A stretch of DNA of 64,000 nucleotides from Acidobacteriota bacterium (GTDB lineage: Bacteria > Acidobacteriota > Vicinamibacteria > Vicinamibacterales > UBA2999). The stretch lies in NCBI GenBank assembly GCA_020851565.1, contig JADZCN010000139.1:30703-94702 (forward strand), read 5' to 3'. Both the position numbers and the translations under genes were made by a program. Shown piece by piece: positions 27,013 to 35,485 of the stretch (positions are counted from its first letter, which is position 1; each line of letters opens with the position of its first letter). The notes under the pieces were generated by a model. It was not told the DNA's origin and did no database searches. It saw only the letters and a list, made by a program, of their open reading frames with translations.

Positions 27013-28848
27013 ATGAACGCGCGCCACTCCCTTCCGTCCGGCACCAGCGCAGGCGCCATAGTCTTGTGGCTGCTCGGTTACGCGGTGCGGCGATGGCAGG
27101 GGCTCGTCGCGGCCATCGGCACCATGGTGGCGGGCATCGGCCTCGACCTCCTGGCGCCGTGGCCCATGAAGGTGATCGTGGACCACGTGCTGATGGGACA
27201 CGAGATGGCACCGGCCCTGCGAAGCCTGGCGGCGGCCGTGCCCGGGGCGGGCACGGCGAAGGGCCTGCTGGGGTGGAGCGTCGCGGCAACCATCGTGTTG
27301 TTCGTCCTGCGCTGGGGCCTTGGCCTCACCCGTGCGTATGTCAACATCGGCTTCGGGCGGCGCATGGTGTACGACCTGGCGGGCGACCTGTTCATCCACC
27401 TGCAGCGTCTGTCGCTGCGCTTCCACAGCCGGAAGTCCATCGGCGATACCATTCGCCGCGTGACCGTGGACTCCGGGTGCGTGGCGACCATCGTCAGCGA
27501 CGCCGTGGTCCCGCTCCTGAGCGCGCTCCTGTCGCTGGCGGCCATGTTCTTCGTGATGTGGCGGCTCGACCCGACCCTCACGCTGCTGTCGCTCGCGGTC
27601 GTGCCGATGATGCTGGCCGGGCTGGCCCGCTACTGGCGTCCCATGCTCGATGTCAGCTACCAGCAGCAGGAGGTGGAGGGCCGCATCTACTCGGTCGTGG
27701 ACGAGACGCTCACGGCGATGCCCGCCGTGCAGGCGTACGGCGCCGAGCCTCGCGCGGACGCGCGGTTTCGCGCGACGACGGCGGACATCGTCGACGCCAG
27801 CCTCGCGGCCGTGACGGTGCAGCTCGAGTTCAAGATCGCCATCGCCTCGGCCACCGCGCTCGGCACCGCCGCCATTCTCTGGGTGGGCGCGGGCCACGTG
27901 ATCGACGGGAGCCTCTCGGTCGGCAGCGTCCTCGTCTTCCTCAGCTACCTCGCGTCGCTCTACGGGCCGCTCGAGTCGCTGATGCACGCCCCTTCGACGA
28001 CGCAGGCCGCGGCGGGCAGTGCGCGACGGGTGCTCGAGGTCTTGCAGGCGGAACGCGAAGTCTCCGACAAGCCAGGCGCGACGGCCCTGCCTCCTGTCCG
28101 CGGCGACGTGCGGCTGGAACAGGTCTCGGTCGGCTACGTGTCCAGCCGCCCGGTGTTGCACGGCATCTCGATCGAGGCACGGGCAGGCGAGACCATCGCG
28201 CTCGTGGGGCCCACCGGCGCCGGGACGAGCACGCTCGTCGGGCTGCTGCCCAGGTTCATCGATCCGTGGGAGGGCCGCGTGCTCGTCGACGGCCACGACG
28301 TGCGCGACGTCACCCTCGAGAGCCTGCGCGGGCAGATCGCCATCGTCTTGCAGGAGCCGTTCCTCTTCCCGATGACGATTGCGGAGAACATCGCCTACGG
28401 GCGGCCAGGGGCGGACCAGTTGCAGATCGAGGCGGCCGCGCGGGCGGCGAACGCCCACGATTTCATCTCGCGCCTGCCCGACGGGTACCAGACGATGGTG
28501 GGCGAGCGAGGCGCCACCTTGTCGGGCGGCGAACGCCAGCGGCTGTCCATTGCCCGGGCGCTGCTGAAGGATGCGCCGATCCTGATTCTCGACGAGCCCA
28601 CGAGCGCGGTGGACGCCGAGACCGAGTCGCTGCTGCTCGAGGCCCTCGAGCGCCTCGTGCACGGGCGGACCACTTTCATCATCGCGCATCGCCTCTCCAC
28701 GATCCGGCGTGCCGACCGCGTGTTCGTCGTGCAGGCCGGCACGATCGTCGAAACCGGCACGCATCGCGAGCTGATCGCGGAGGACGGTGTCTACACACGG
28801 CTGCACCGCCTCCAGGAACTGCCGGTTGCCGCCGAGGCAGGCCGCTGA
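27013..28848 (+). CDS. ABC exporter half-transporter with altered Walker A
   Basis: The 611-residue protein has the same layout as its neighbour: six membrane helices and an ATPase with LQEPFLFP, LSGGERQRLSIARA, ILILDEPTSAVD and IAHRLST. The Walker A motif reads GPTGAGTST. The invariant lysine is Thr405 (codon ACG at 28225-28227, where AAG would be expected). Loss of this lysine normally abolishes ATP hydrolysis at that site, while Walker B and the signature remain intact. A heterodimer with the upstream gene would therefore have one consensus and one impaired nucleotide site. ATG 27013 was chosen over longer starts inside the upstream gene. Confidence 0.9.
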   Translation: MNARHSLPSGTSAGAIVLWLLGYAVRRWQGLVAAIGTMVAGIGLDLLAPWPMKVIVDHVLMGHEMAPALRSLAAAVPGAGTAKGLLGWSVAATIVLFVLRWGLGLTRAYVNIGFGRRMVYDLAGDLFIHLQRLSLRFHSRKSIGDTIRRVTVDSGCVATIVSDAVVPLLSALLSLAAMFFVMWRLDPTLTLLSLAVVPMMLAGLARYWRPMLDVSYQQQEVEGRIYSVVDETLTAMPAVQAYGAEPRADARFRATTADIVDASLAAVTVQLEFKIAIASATALGTAAILWVGAGHVIDGSLSVGSVLVFLSYLASLYGPLESLMHAPSTTQAAAGSARRVLEVLQAEREVSDKPGATALPPVRGDVRLEQVSVGYVSSRPVLHGISIEARAGETIALVGPTGAGTSTLVGLLPRFIDPWEGRVLVDGHDVRDVTLESLRGQIAIVLQEPFLFPMTIAENIAYGRPGADQLQIEAAARAANAHDFISRLPDGYQTMVGERGATLSGGERQRLSIARALLKDAPILILDEPTSAVDAETESLLLEALERLVHGRTTFIIAHRLSTIRRADRVFVVQAGTIVETGTHRELIAEDGVYTRLHRLQELPVAAEAGR

Positions 28849-29420
28849 TGGAGGGCCGGACGCCCGCTGCCGGAACATGGAGCGACGGCACGCTGCCGGC
28901 CAACGTCGTCCTGGGCGCGCGCACCCTCGTGACCGGCGCGGGAGCCTTCCGGCGGTTCATGAGCACGGGCGACCGCGCGCTGAGTATCGGTTCCGACTGC
29001 ACGATGGACGGTGTCCAGTTCGCTCTCGGCGCCGAGGCCCGGGTGTCGATCGGTGACTACTGCTACTTCACGAACGTTGTGCTGCTGAGCGAGCTCGAGC
29101 TGCGGATCGGCAGCTACGTGGTGATCGGCTGGAACACCACGATCACGGACACGGATTTTCATCCCATTGCGCCGGCCGAGCGCGTGCGCGACGCCGTGGC
29201 GTGCTCGCCGCTCGGCAAGGGCCACCCGAGGCCCCCCATCGCCAGGCGCGCCGTGATTATCGAGGACGACGTGTGGATCGGTCCCAACGCGGCCATCATG
29301 AAGGGCGTGCGTGTCGGGGCGGGGGCGTTCATCGAGCCCGGCGCCATCCTGACCGCCGATGTGCCGCCTCTCGCGCGCGTCGCCGGGAACCCCGCCCGCG
29401 TGGTGGGCACGGTGCGGTGA
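28848..29420 (+). CDS. Hexapeptide-repeat acyltransferase, WbbJ/CatB-like (first copy)
   Basis: The 190-residue protein is a left-handed beta-helix acyltransferase: LSIGSDCTMDGVQFALGAEARVSIGDYCYFTNVVLLSELELRIGSYVVIG, then an H-containing loop TDTDFHPI, and VIIEDDVWIGPNAAIMKGVRVGAGAFIEPGAI ending in VAGNPARVVG. Relatives O-acetylate sugars with acetyl-CoA. The catalytic His is probably the one in DFHP. It overlaps the ABC gene by one base (TGATG) and the second acyltransferase by one base, so all are one operon. Confidence 0.88.
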   Translation: MEGRTPAAGTWSDGTLPANVVLGARTLVTGAGAFRRFMSTGDRALSIGSDCTMDGVQFALGAEARVSIGDYCYFTNVVLLSELELRIGSYVVIGWNTTITDTDFHPIAPAERVRDAVACSPLGKGHPRPPIARRAVIIEDDVWIGPNAAIMKGVRVGAGAFIEPGAILTADVPPLARVAGNPARVVGTVR

Positions 29421-30013
29421 TGACGCCGGACCGCCGAATCCCGGGCGACTGGTTCGACCAGCCCGTGCCCGGCAACGTGGAGATCCACGACGAGGCCTAC
29501 GTGGAGACGGCGTTCAGCTTCCTGTTGTATCGAAGCCAGCTCGCGGCGGGCGTTCGCATCGGCCGGGGTGCATCCGTGTACCTTGGCACGATGTTCGACG
29601 TGGGCCGCCAGGGACGCGTCTCGTGCGGGGCGTTCACCCTCGTCAACGGCGCGCGCATCGTCTGCGACGCGGAGATCCTGATCGAGGACTACGTGCTCAT
29701 CTCGTGGAACGTGGTCCTGATGGACACCTACCGCGTGCCGGCCGATCCCGCGCTGCGCCGCCGGGCGGTCATCGCCGCCGCGTCCGGGGAGCCCCGGCGC
29801 GTCGACGGACACGTCGAGGCGCGTCCCATTCACATCAAGCGTGCCGCCTGGATCGGCTTCGACGCGTGCGTCCTGCCCGGCGTGACCATCGGCGAGGGCG
29901 CCATTGTCGGGGCGCGATCGGTGGTGACCGAGGACGTCGAGCCGTTCACCATCGTCGTGGGCAATCCGGCCCGCATGGTCCGGCGCATCGAGCCAGGGGA
30001 GACGACACCATGA
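29420..30013 (+). CDS. Hexapeptide-repeat acyltransferase (second copy)
   Basis: The 197-residue product shares the beta-helix fold with its upstream neighbour but diverges at both ends: VRIGRGASVYLGTMFDVGRQGRVSCGAFTLVNGARIVCDAEILIEDYVLISWNVVLMDTYR, then IHIKRAAWIGFDACVLPGVTIGEGAIVGARSVV and VVGNPARMVRRI. The usual catalytic His is not obvious in the DTYR loop, so its activity may differ. The stop overlaps the start of the next gene at 30010. The pair could decorate two positions of the same glycan (inference). Confidence 0.82.
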   Translation: MTPDRRIPGDWFDQPVPGNVEIHDEAYVETAFSFLLYRSQLAAGVRIGRGASVYLGTMFDVGRQGRVSCGAFTLVNGARIVCDAEILIEDYVLISWNVVLMDTYRVPADPALRRRAVIAAASGEPRRVDGHVEARPIHIKRAAWIGFDACVLPGVTIGEGAIVGARSVVTEDVEPFTIVVGNPARMVRRIEPGETTP

Positions 30014-31185
30014 CGACGCCTCCGCCCACGCGAGGACGGATCATCGTGTTCGGCATCCTGTTTTTCTACCCGCTGGCTGGTGTGACCTACCAGTTCCTCC
30101 ACTACCTGATCGGGCTGCGCAAGCTCGGGTACGACCCGTGGTACGTGGAGGACTCGGGCCGCTGGGTCTACGATCCCACGATCAACGACATGTCGCCCGA
30201 CGCATCACGGAATATCGCGAAGGTGGCGCCTGTGCTCGAGGCGCACGGCTTCGGCGATCGGTGGGCCTTTCGTGGACGGTATCCGGACGGCCAGTGCTAC
30301 GGCATGACCGAGGCCCAGCTGCTGCGGCTCTATCGCGAGGCCGATGCCTTCCTCAACGTGACCGGCGCGCAGGAGATCTACGACGAGCACCGCGCGTGCC
30401 CGCGCCGTATCTACGTGGAATCCGACCCCTTCGTCATGCAGGCACGCGAAGCCAACGGCGACGCGGGCTCGATTGCGCTGCTCGAAGCGCACGACACCCA
30501 CTTCACGTTCGGCGAGAACATCGGCGCCCCCGACTGCGGCATCCCGAAGAGCCGCTTCAACTGGATGCCGACGCGGCAGCCCGTCGAGATGGATCTCTGG
30601 ACGATGGGACCGCCGCCAGCTGGCGCGCCGTACACGACGATCACGACCTGGCACAACGAAGGCAAGAACGTGCAGTACGGCGGCGAGACCTACTACTGGA
30701 CGAAGGACCGCGAGTTCGAGAAGTTCCTCGACGTACCCCTTCGTCGCGACGTCGGGTTCGAGCTGGCCGTCGGCGTGGACGAGGCGACGGCGGCGCGGCT
30801 GAAGGCGAAGCGGTGGCGTCGCGCGGACTCGGTGGCCGTCTCCCGCAACATCGACGCCTATCGCGCCTACATCGAGGGGTCGCGGGGTGAGTTCACGGTG
30901 GCCCGCGATCAGTACGTCCGCCCCAACACGGGCTGGTTCAGCGATCGCACGGCCTGCTATCTCGCGGCCGGGCGCCCTGTCATCACGCAGGAAACGGGCT
31001 TCAGCAAGTTCCTCCCGACGGGCCGGGGGCTCTTCGGCTTCCGGACCATGGACGACGTGCTGGCGGCGGTCGATGCGATCGAGAGCGACTACGCGGCTCA
31101 TGCCGAAGGCGCACGCGAGGTGGCACGTGACTGCTTCGCGGCCGAGAAGGTGGTCGGCAGCCTGATGGCGCGCGCCGGTCTCTAG
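30010..31185 (+). CDS. Glycosyltransferase family 4-like protein of unassigned subtype
   Basis: The 391-residue protein has a first strand IIVFGILFFYPLAGVTYQFLHYLIGLRKLGYDPWYVED, a middle part with WMPTRQPVEMDLW and TTWHNEGKNVQYGGETYYWTKDREF, and a C-terminal FSDRTACYLAAGRPVITQETGFSKFLPTGRGLFGF. That last segment matches the donor-sugar loop of GT-B enzymes such as CgeB-like transferases. Homologous proteins occur in glycan clusters of this lineage without assigned substrates. It overlaps the acyltransferase gene by 4 bases and is followed 7 bases later by another transferase. Confidence 0.75.
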   Translation: MTTPPPTRGRIIVFGILFFYPLAGVTYQFLHYLIGLRKLGYDPWYVEDSGRWVYDPTINDMSPDASRNIAKVAPVLEAHGFGDRWAFRGRYPDGQCYGMTEAQLLRLYREADAFLNVTGAQEIYDEHRACPRRIYVESDPFVMQAREANGDAGSIALLEAHDTHFTFGENIGAPDCGIPKSRFNWMPTRQPVEMDLWTMGPPPAGAPYTTITTWHNEGKNVQYGGETYYWTKDREFEKFLDVPLRRDVGFELAVGVDEATAARLKAKRWRRADSVAVSRNIDAYRAYIEGSRGEFTVARDQYVRPNTGWFSDRTACYLAAGRPVITQETGFSKFLPTGRGLFGFRTMDDVLAAVDAIESDYAAHAEGAREVARDCFAAEKVVGSLMARAGL

Positions 31186-31192
31186 CGAGCCG

Positions 31193-32236
31193 ATGCCACG
31201 AGGCCTCCGCATTGCGCTGGTTCCCACGGTGGCGACGCCGGTGCGCCGGGTCGGAAGCGCAAGCGTCGAGTCGGTGGTGTGGCTGCTCGCGAGGGAACTG
31301 ACTGCGCTCGGGCACGCCGTCACGGTCTTCGGTACGGCGGGCTCGGAGGTTCACGGCGAGCTCGTGGCCACCGTGCCGGGCCCGTACGGCCGCGCGGGCG
31401 CCCCTGAGGACTGGAACCTCTCGGAGTGGATCAACCTGTCGCGCGCCCTGCAGGAGTCCGGCCGCTTCGATGTCCTGCACGCGCACGCCTACTTGTGGGG
31501 TATCCCCCTCGAGCCGCTGTCGCGCGTGCCGATGGTGCACACCCTGCACGTGATGCCCGGCCCGGACCAGGCCATGCTGCTCCGCACGCACCCGAACGCC
31601 TGGGTGACGGCGCTCAGCCACGCGCAGTGGGCGCTCTTCCCGGATGTGGCGCCGCGCATCGTCGTGCCGTCCGCCGTGGACGAGTCGGCGTTCACGTTCC
31701 AGCCTTCACCCGGAGACTACGCGCTCTTCCTCGGCCGCTTCATTCCGCAGAAGGGCGCACTGCGCGCGATCGCCGCCGCGAGGGCGCTGGCGTTGCCGCT
31801 GCGCATGGCGGCGCCGATGAGCCGCTACTACCGTGAGGCGATCGAGCCGCACGTGGATGGCCGCACCGTGATCTACGAGGGCGAGGTGGCCGGCGCCGAG
31901 CGGGACGCGCTTCTTGGTGGCGCGCGCGTACTGCTGTACCCGCTTGCGGCGCCAGAGCCCTTCGGCCTGGTGCAGGTGGAGGCGATGCGCTGCGGCACGC
32001 CGGTCGCGGCCATGGCAATTGGCGCCTCGCCCGAGATTGTCGAGGAGGGGCTGACCGGCGCCTGCGCGGCGGACGACGCGGCGTTCGAGGACGCGGTGAC
32101 GCGATGCCTCGCGCTGGACCGCCGGGTGGTCCACGATCGCGCCGCGGCCAGGTTCTCGGCGCGGCAGATGGCCCTCGACTACGTCGGGGTGTACGAGGAA
32201 TGCCTTGCCGGTGCGCCGCGGCGGGGCACCTCGTAG
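31193..32236 (+). CDS. Family 4 glycosyltransferase
   Basis: The 347-residue GT-B enzyme has an N-terminal acceptor domain (IALVPTVATPV, SVESVVWLLARELTALGHAVTVFG, FDVLHAHAYLWGIPL) and a C-terminal donor domain (ALFLGRFIPQKGALRAIAAARAL, YEGEVAGAERDALLGGARVLLYPLAAPEPFGLVQVEAMRCGTPVAA). The EPFGLVQVEAM stretch is the EX7E-like motif of GT4 enzymes that use UDP- or GDP-sugars. It is the last gene of the operon that begins at 22507; the next gene has its own start region. Confidence 0.9.
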   Translation: MPRGLRIALVPTVATPVRRVGSASVESVVWLLARELTALGHAVTVFGTAGSEVHGELVATVPGPYGRAGAPEDWNLSEWINLSRALQESGRFDVLHAHAYLWGIPLEPLSRVPMVHTLHVMPGPDQAMLLRTHPNAWVTALSHAQWALFPDVAPRIVVPSAVDESAFTFQPSPGDYALFLGRFIPQKGALRAIAAARALALPLRMAAPMSRYYREAIEPHVDGRTVIYEGEVAGAERDALLGGARVLLYPLAAPEPFGLVQVEAMRCGTPVAAMAIGASPEIVEEGLTGACAADDAAFEDAVTRCLALDRRVVHDRAAARFSARQMALDYVGVYEECLAGAPRRGTS

Positions 32237-32329
32237 TCCGCCGCCTGGCCCTCCTGCCCTGAAACGCTCCGTTCCCTGCCATCACCAGCCTGATGCCGCG
32301 CACGACGCGTGGCAGGAGCAGCAAGGCCG

Positions 32330-33292
32330 ATGGCGAAGAGACAGCCGAGCCATGGGTCCGGCCATGCCGGACATCCGAAGGAGGGAGGCGGGCACGGTGG
32401 AAAGCGTCCGCACGGACACCATCCGCCGCCCTATCACGATCCGGACTACTCACGCCCGCCGGAGCACCCCCACGAGCCGCCGCCCAATCCGCGGTACCCG
32501 GACGAGCGCATCTACGGGTCCTATGCGAGCAAGCGCCCGCCGGTGTACGTGCCGCATCCGTTCGATCACAGCTGCTTCAAGCCGCGGAAGGAGGACTACA
32601 AGCCGCCGAAGACGTGCGAGGAGCCGAAGCCGGACCTGTGCGTCCGCAAGGATCACCGTGCGCTCACCACCGACGAGCAGAACCGGTTCCTGAACGCGTA
32701 CACCCAGGCGAACGCGATGGGAGCGCTGGGACCGCTCGTCGACATTCACTCGAACGCCGCACACCAGCCGCACGGCAATCCCCGATTCCTGCCGTGGCAT
32801 CGCATCTACCTGCTCCGCCTCGAGGAGCTGCTGATGATGGTGGACCCGTCGGTGTGCATCCCGTACTGGAAGTCGAGCGAGGAGCAGGCGTTCCCGTCGT
32901 GGCTGCTGGGGTTCACGCCCACGGTGAACCTGGCGAGCGGCCCGCACACGGTGACGCGGAACATCGGCGCGTTCGCCACCCTGCCTGACGCCACCGACGT
33001 GACGGCCGTGATGGCCAACGCCACGTTCAACCCGTTCGGCTCAGCCCTGGAAGGGGTGCACAACTCCGGGCACGTCTGGGTGGGCGGCACCATGCAGAGC
33101 ATCCTGACGGCGCCGTGCGACCCGGTGTTCTGGATGCACCACGCCGAGATCGATCGGATCTGGTCGGTCTGGCAGGCGTCGCACGCCGGGCAGAACCCGC
33201 CGCTGGCCGGGGCGGTCGCGGTGATGGACCCGTGGTCGGAGACCGAGGTGGACACGCGGGATATCGGGGCGCTGGGATACAGCTACGCCTGA
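32330..33292 (+). CDS. Tyrosinase-family copper oxidase with His/Pro-rich N terminus
   Basis: The 320-residue protein has a type 3 copper centre. The CuA half has H140 (DIHSNAAH), a following His and H157 in RFLPWHRIYLLRLEE. The CuB half has H244 and H248 (HNSGHVWVGG) and H271 in DPVFWMHHAEIDRIWSVW. Such enzymes oxidise phenols to quinones. The first 100 residues are rich in His, Pro and Gly and have no signal peptide. They could be a copper-loading or cap segment (inference). ATG 32330 is preceded by AGGAG at 32314-32318. No caddie protein is adjacent. Confidence 0.87.
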   Translation: MAKRQPSHGSGHAGHPKEGGGHGGKRPHGHHPPPYHDPDYSRPPEHPHEPPPNPRYPDERIYGSYASKRPPVYVPHPFDHSCFKPRKEDYKPPKTCEEPKPDLCVRKDHRALTTDEQNRFLNAYTQANAMGALGPLVDIHSNAAHQPHGNPRFLPWHRIYLLRLEELLMMVDPSVCIPYWKSSEEQAFPSWLLGFTPTVNLASGPHTVTRNIGAFATLPDATDVTAVMANATFNPFGSALEGVHNSGHVWVGGTMQSILTAPCDPVFWMHHAEIDRIWSVWQASHAGQNPPLAGAVAVMDPWSETEVDTRDIGALGYSYA

Positions 33293-33300
33293 CGGGGGGC

Positions 33301-33348
33301 AGGGTGCAGGGGTGCAGGGGTGCAGGGGTGCAGGGGTGCACGGGTGCT
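33301..33348 (+). repeat. AGGGGTGC tandem repeat
   Basis: Five to six copies of the 8-nt unit AGGGGTGC begin 8 bases after the tyrosinase stop. A similar GGGTGCAA run is found at 43671-43692. Confidence 0.85.
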
Positions 33349-33350
33349 CC

Positions 33351-33593
33351 GCACCTGTTCGCACGCGCCCGCACCCGTTCGCACCTGCCGGCACCTGTTC
33401 GCACCTGCCCGCACCTGTTCGCACCTGTTCGCACGCGCCCGCACCCGTTCGCACCCGCCCGCACCTGTTCGCACCTGCCCGCACCTGTTCGCACCTGTTC
33501 GCACGCGCCCGCAACCCGCCCGCACCTGTTCGCACCTGCCCGCACCTGTTCGCACCCGTCCGCACCCGTCCGCACCCGCCCGCACCCGCCACG
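33351..33593 (+). repeat. Decamer tandem repeat array, GCACCTGTTC type
   Basis: About 24 copies of a 10-nt unit (GCACCTGTTC, GCACCTGCCC, GCACCCGTTC, GCACGCGCCC) lie in the 438-base gap between the tyrosinase gene and a small downstream gene. Every reading frame is open across much of it, so the several ORFs there are repeat artefacts. There is no spacer structure, so it is not a CRISPR. The last about 130 bases of the gap show nothing else clear apart from the ribosome site of the next gene. Confidence 0.92.
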
Positions 33594-33730
33594 CCCCCGT
33601 CCCGCGAGCGGACACCGCGGGCGGAGCTGGTCGCGCCGATGCCGTGACCTAACTCCATTTCGTGCAACAGGTTACGGCTGGCGAAACTATCTGGCACGGG
33701 TCTCGCTCTAAAGGAGATGAACAGGTCTTC

Positions 33731-33961
33731 ATGGACCGCCCCGTCCAGCGCCCTCACCGCTCCTGGCTCTTCACCGCCACCACGACGGCGGGCATCGTCG
33801 CGGCCACGCTGGCGCCGGTGGCGGCGGTGGGCACGTGGCTCCTGGTGACCGATCCGGAAGTGGCGGCCGAAGTGGCCGCCGATAGCAGTGTCCTCCCCCT
33901 GGTCGAAGCGATTGCCGAGACGCTGGGCCGGGCGCTGGTCAGCCTGGTCGCGTACCTGTAG
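33731..33961 (+). CDS. Small single-pass membrane protein, unknown function
   Basis: The 76-residue frame encodes one strong hydrophobic helix (residues 13-38, SWLFTATTTAGIVAATLAPVAA and WLLVT). An acidic middle and a second amphipathic helix (LVEAIAETLGRALVSLVAYL) follow. I do not recognise a family. AAGGAG at 33711-33716 lies 14 bases before ATG 33731, rather far, and a competing ATG at 33717 is in another frame. It ends 3 bases before the convergent stop of the FG-GAP gene. It could be a real small protein or a chance frame. Confidence 0.45.
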   Translation: MDRPVQRPHRSWLFTATTTAGIVAATLAPVAAVGTWLLVTDPEVAAEVAADSSVLPLVEAIAETLGRALVSLVAYL

Positions 33962-33964
33962 CGC

Positions 33965-35443
33965 TCACCGCGCGCGGATGGTGATGGCGGCCCCGCGCCT
34001 CGCTGCGGGCTCCACACCCTCCAGGCGCGTCGCGTGCCGTCCACCCTTTCCCATCAGCGTCACTTCGATATCGACGCGTGCCGTCGTGCCCAGGCCCACG
34101 TGGACCGGCATGACGTTCTGCGAGCAGTATCCGCCGCCGGTGTCCACGATGCCCATGCCGAACAGCTTGCGCGTGCCGGAGGCGTAGACGCGCACCTCGG
34201 CCCCAGCTCGGGTCGCGCGCCCGCTGGCGTCCAGGACCTCCACCTGCACGGACCGGGACGCCTCCGGCGCGGGAAGCAGGTTGCGATAGAGCGAATGCGT
34301 GCCGTTCGGGTTGTTGTTCGCGAGCGAGAAGTCGAGGTCGCCGTCCCGATCGACATCCACCCACTGGGTGCCGTGCGTGGCGCCCCGCTTCAGGATCAGC
34401 TCGGGAATCACGTCGGTGAAGCGCCCGCCCTCGTTCCGGAAGAGGAAGTCGCGCTCGTTCACGGGCTTGTCGATGTAGGACGACACGTAGAGGTCGATCC
34501 TTCCGTCGTTGTCGAAGTCGCCCCACCGTGACGGCGTGGCCAGCGATCCGCCGGCCAGGCCAACCGCGGCGGCGACCTCGGTGAACTTCCCGGGGCCGTC
34601 ATTGCGATAGAAGTAGTTGGGCCCGTAGCTGGCGACGAAGAGATCCAGGTCTCCGTCGTTGTCGAAGTCCGCCACGCTCGGGCCGTTGCTCCCCGAGGTC
34701 GTCGCCCGGCCGGCCGCGTCCACGCCAAGCGATCCGGCGATGTCCACGAAGCGTGCGCCGTCGTTCCTGAACAGGCCGTTCAGGTCGCCGTTCTGGTTGG
34801 CCACGAACACATCCAGATCTCCGTCCACGTCGAAATCGAACCAGACGGCGCCGACGGTCCGCCGCGGATCGTCTACGCCGAGCGCCCTGCCCACGCTGGT
34901 GAAGCGCGCGCCGTCGTTCCGGAACAGCCGGTTGGGCGCGTCACGCAGGGCGACGAACAGGTCGAGGTCGCCGTCGTTGTCGTAGTCGATGAACGAGGGC
35001 TGCCGCGTCTCGCCGATCGACTCCACACCCATCGTCGCCGCCACGTCGGTGAACGGCCGGCCGGCGCCGTCGTTGCGATAGAGCTTCGCGGGCAGGTTCG
35101 ACTTGCGGGTGAAGCCGACGAGAAGGTCGGGGTCCCCGTCGGCGTCGAAGTCGCCCCAGGCCGCCGCGCGCGTGTCGGCCCCGTCCGCCACGCCCATCGC
35201 GAGGGCCACCTCGGTGAACCGGCCGTGGTCGTTCTGGTAGAGCCGGTTCGGCGAGTCCTGTCGGAAGCCGACGAAGAGATCGAGGTCGCCATCGCCGTCG
35301 AAGTCGGCCCAGGCGTTCGGCTGGCCTCCGGAGGCGGCGAAGAGCTCGGGCTGCACCAGCTCGAAGCGCGGCTGCTGCGCCTGGGCGGAGAACCCGAAGG
35401 CGGTGACGAGCGACGTGACGAGACGCAGGCGGGCAGAGGTCAT
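33965..35443 (-). CDS. Secreted FG-GAP/VCBS-repeat protein with ASPIC/UnbV-like C terminus
   Basis: The 492-residue protein starts with a signal peptide (cleavage after QAQ). It then carries about seven FG-GAP/VCBS blades, each with a calcium-binding DxDxDGDxDLF motif (DFDGDGDLDLFVG, DFDADGDPDLLVG, DYDNDGDLDLFVA and so on) alternating with NRLYRNDG. The last 90 residues (VEVLDASGRATRAGAEVRVYASG ... NVMPVHVGLGTTARVDIEV) match the ASPIC/UnbV domain. Such proteins form integrin-like beta propellers on the cell surface and are plentiful in Acidobacteriota. The ligand is unknown. Confidence 0.9.
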   Translation of the reverse strand: MTSARLRLVTSLVTAFGFSAQAQQPRFELVQPELFAASGGQPNAWADFDGDGDLDLFVGFRQDSPNRLYQNDHGRFTEVALAMGVADGADTRAAAWGDFDADGDPDLLVGFTRKSNLPAKLYRNDGAGRPFTDVAATMGVESIGETRQPSFIDYDNDGDLDLFVALRDAPNRLFRNDGARFTSVGRALGVDDPRRTVGAVWFDFDVDGDLDVFVANQNGDLNGLFRNDGARFVDIAGSLGVDAAGRATTSGSNGPSVADFDNDGDLDLFVASYGPNYFYRNDGPGKFTEVAAAVGLAGGSLATPSRWGDFDNDGRIDLYVSSYIDKPVNERDFLFRNEGGRFTDVIPELILKRGATHGTQWVDVDRDGDLDFSLANNNPNGTHSLYRNLLPAPEASRSVQVEVLDASGRATRAGAEVRVYASGTRKLFGMGIVDTGGGYCSQNVMPVHVGLGTTARVDIEVTLMGKGGRHATRLEGVEPAARRGAAITIRAR

Positions 35444-35485
35444 GCACGCCGATTGTCGCTCGGATTGCTGTAACGTACGGGCCTC

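Noticed and set aside
33351..33593. Possible CRISPR array
   Set aside because: The units are 10 nt, contiguous and degenerate, with no spacers; it is a simple tandem array.
33301..33711. Long ORFs on both strands across the decamer array
   Set aside because: They are open only because a 10-nt repeat without stop codons is read in every frame; there is no ribosome site or recognisable protein.
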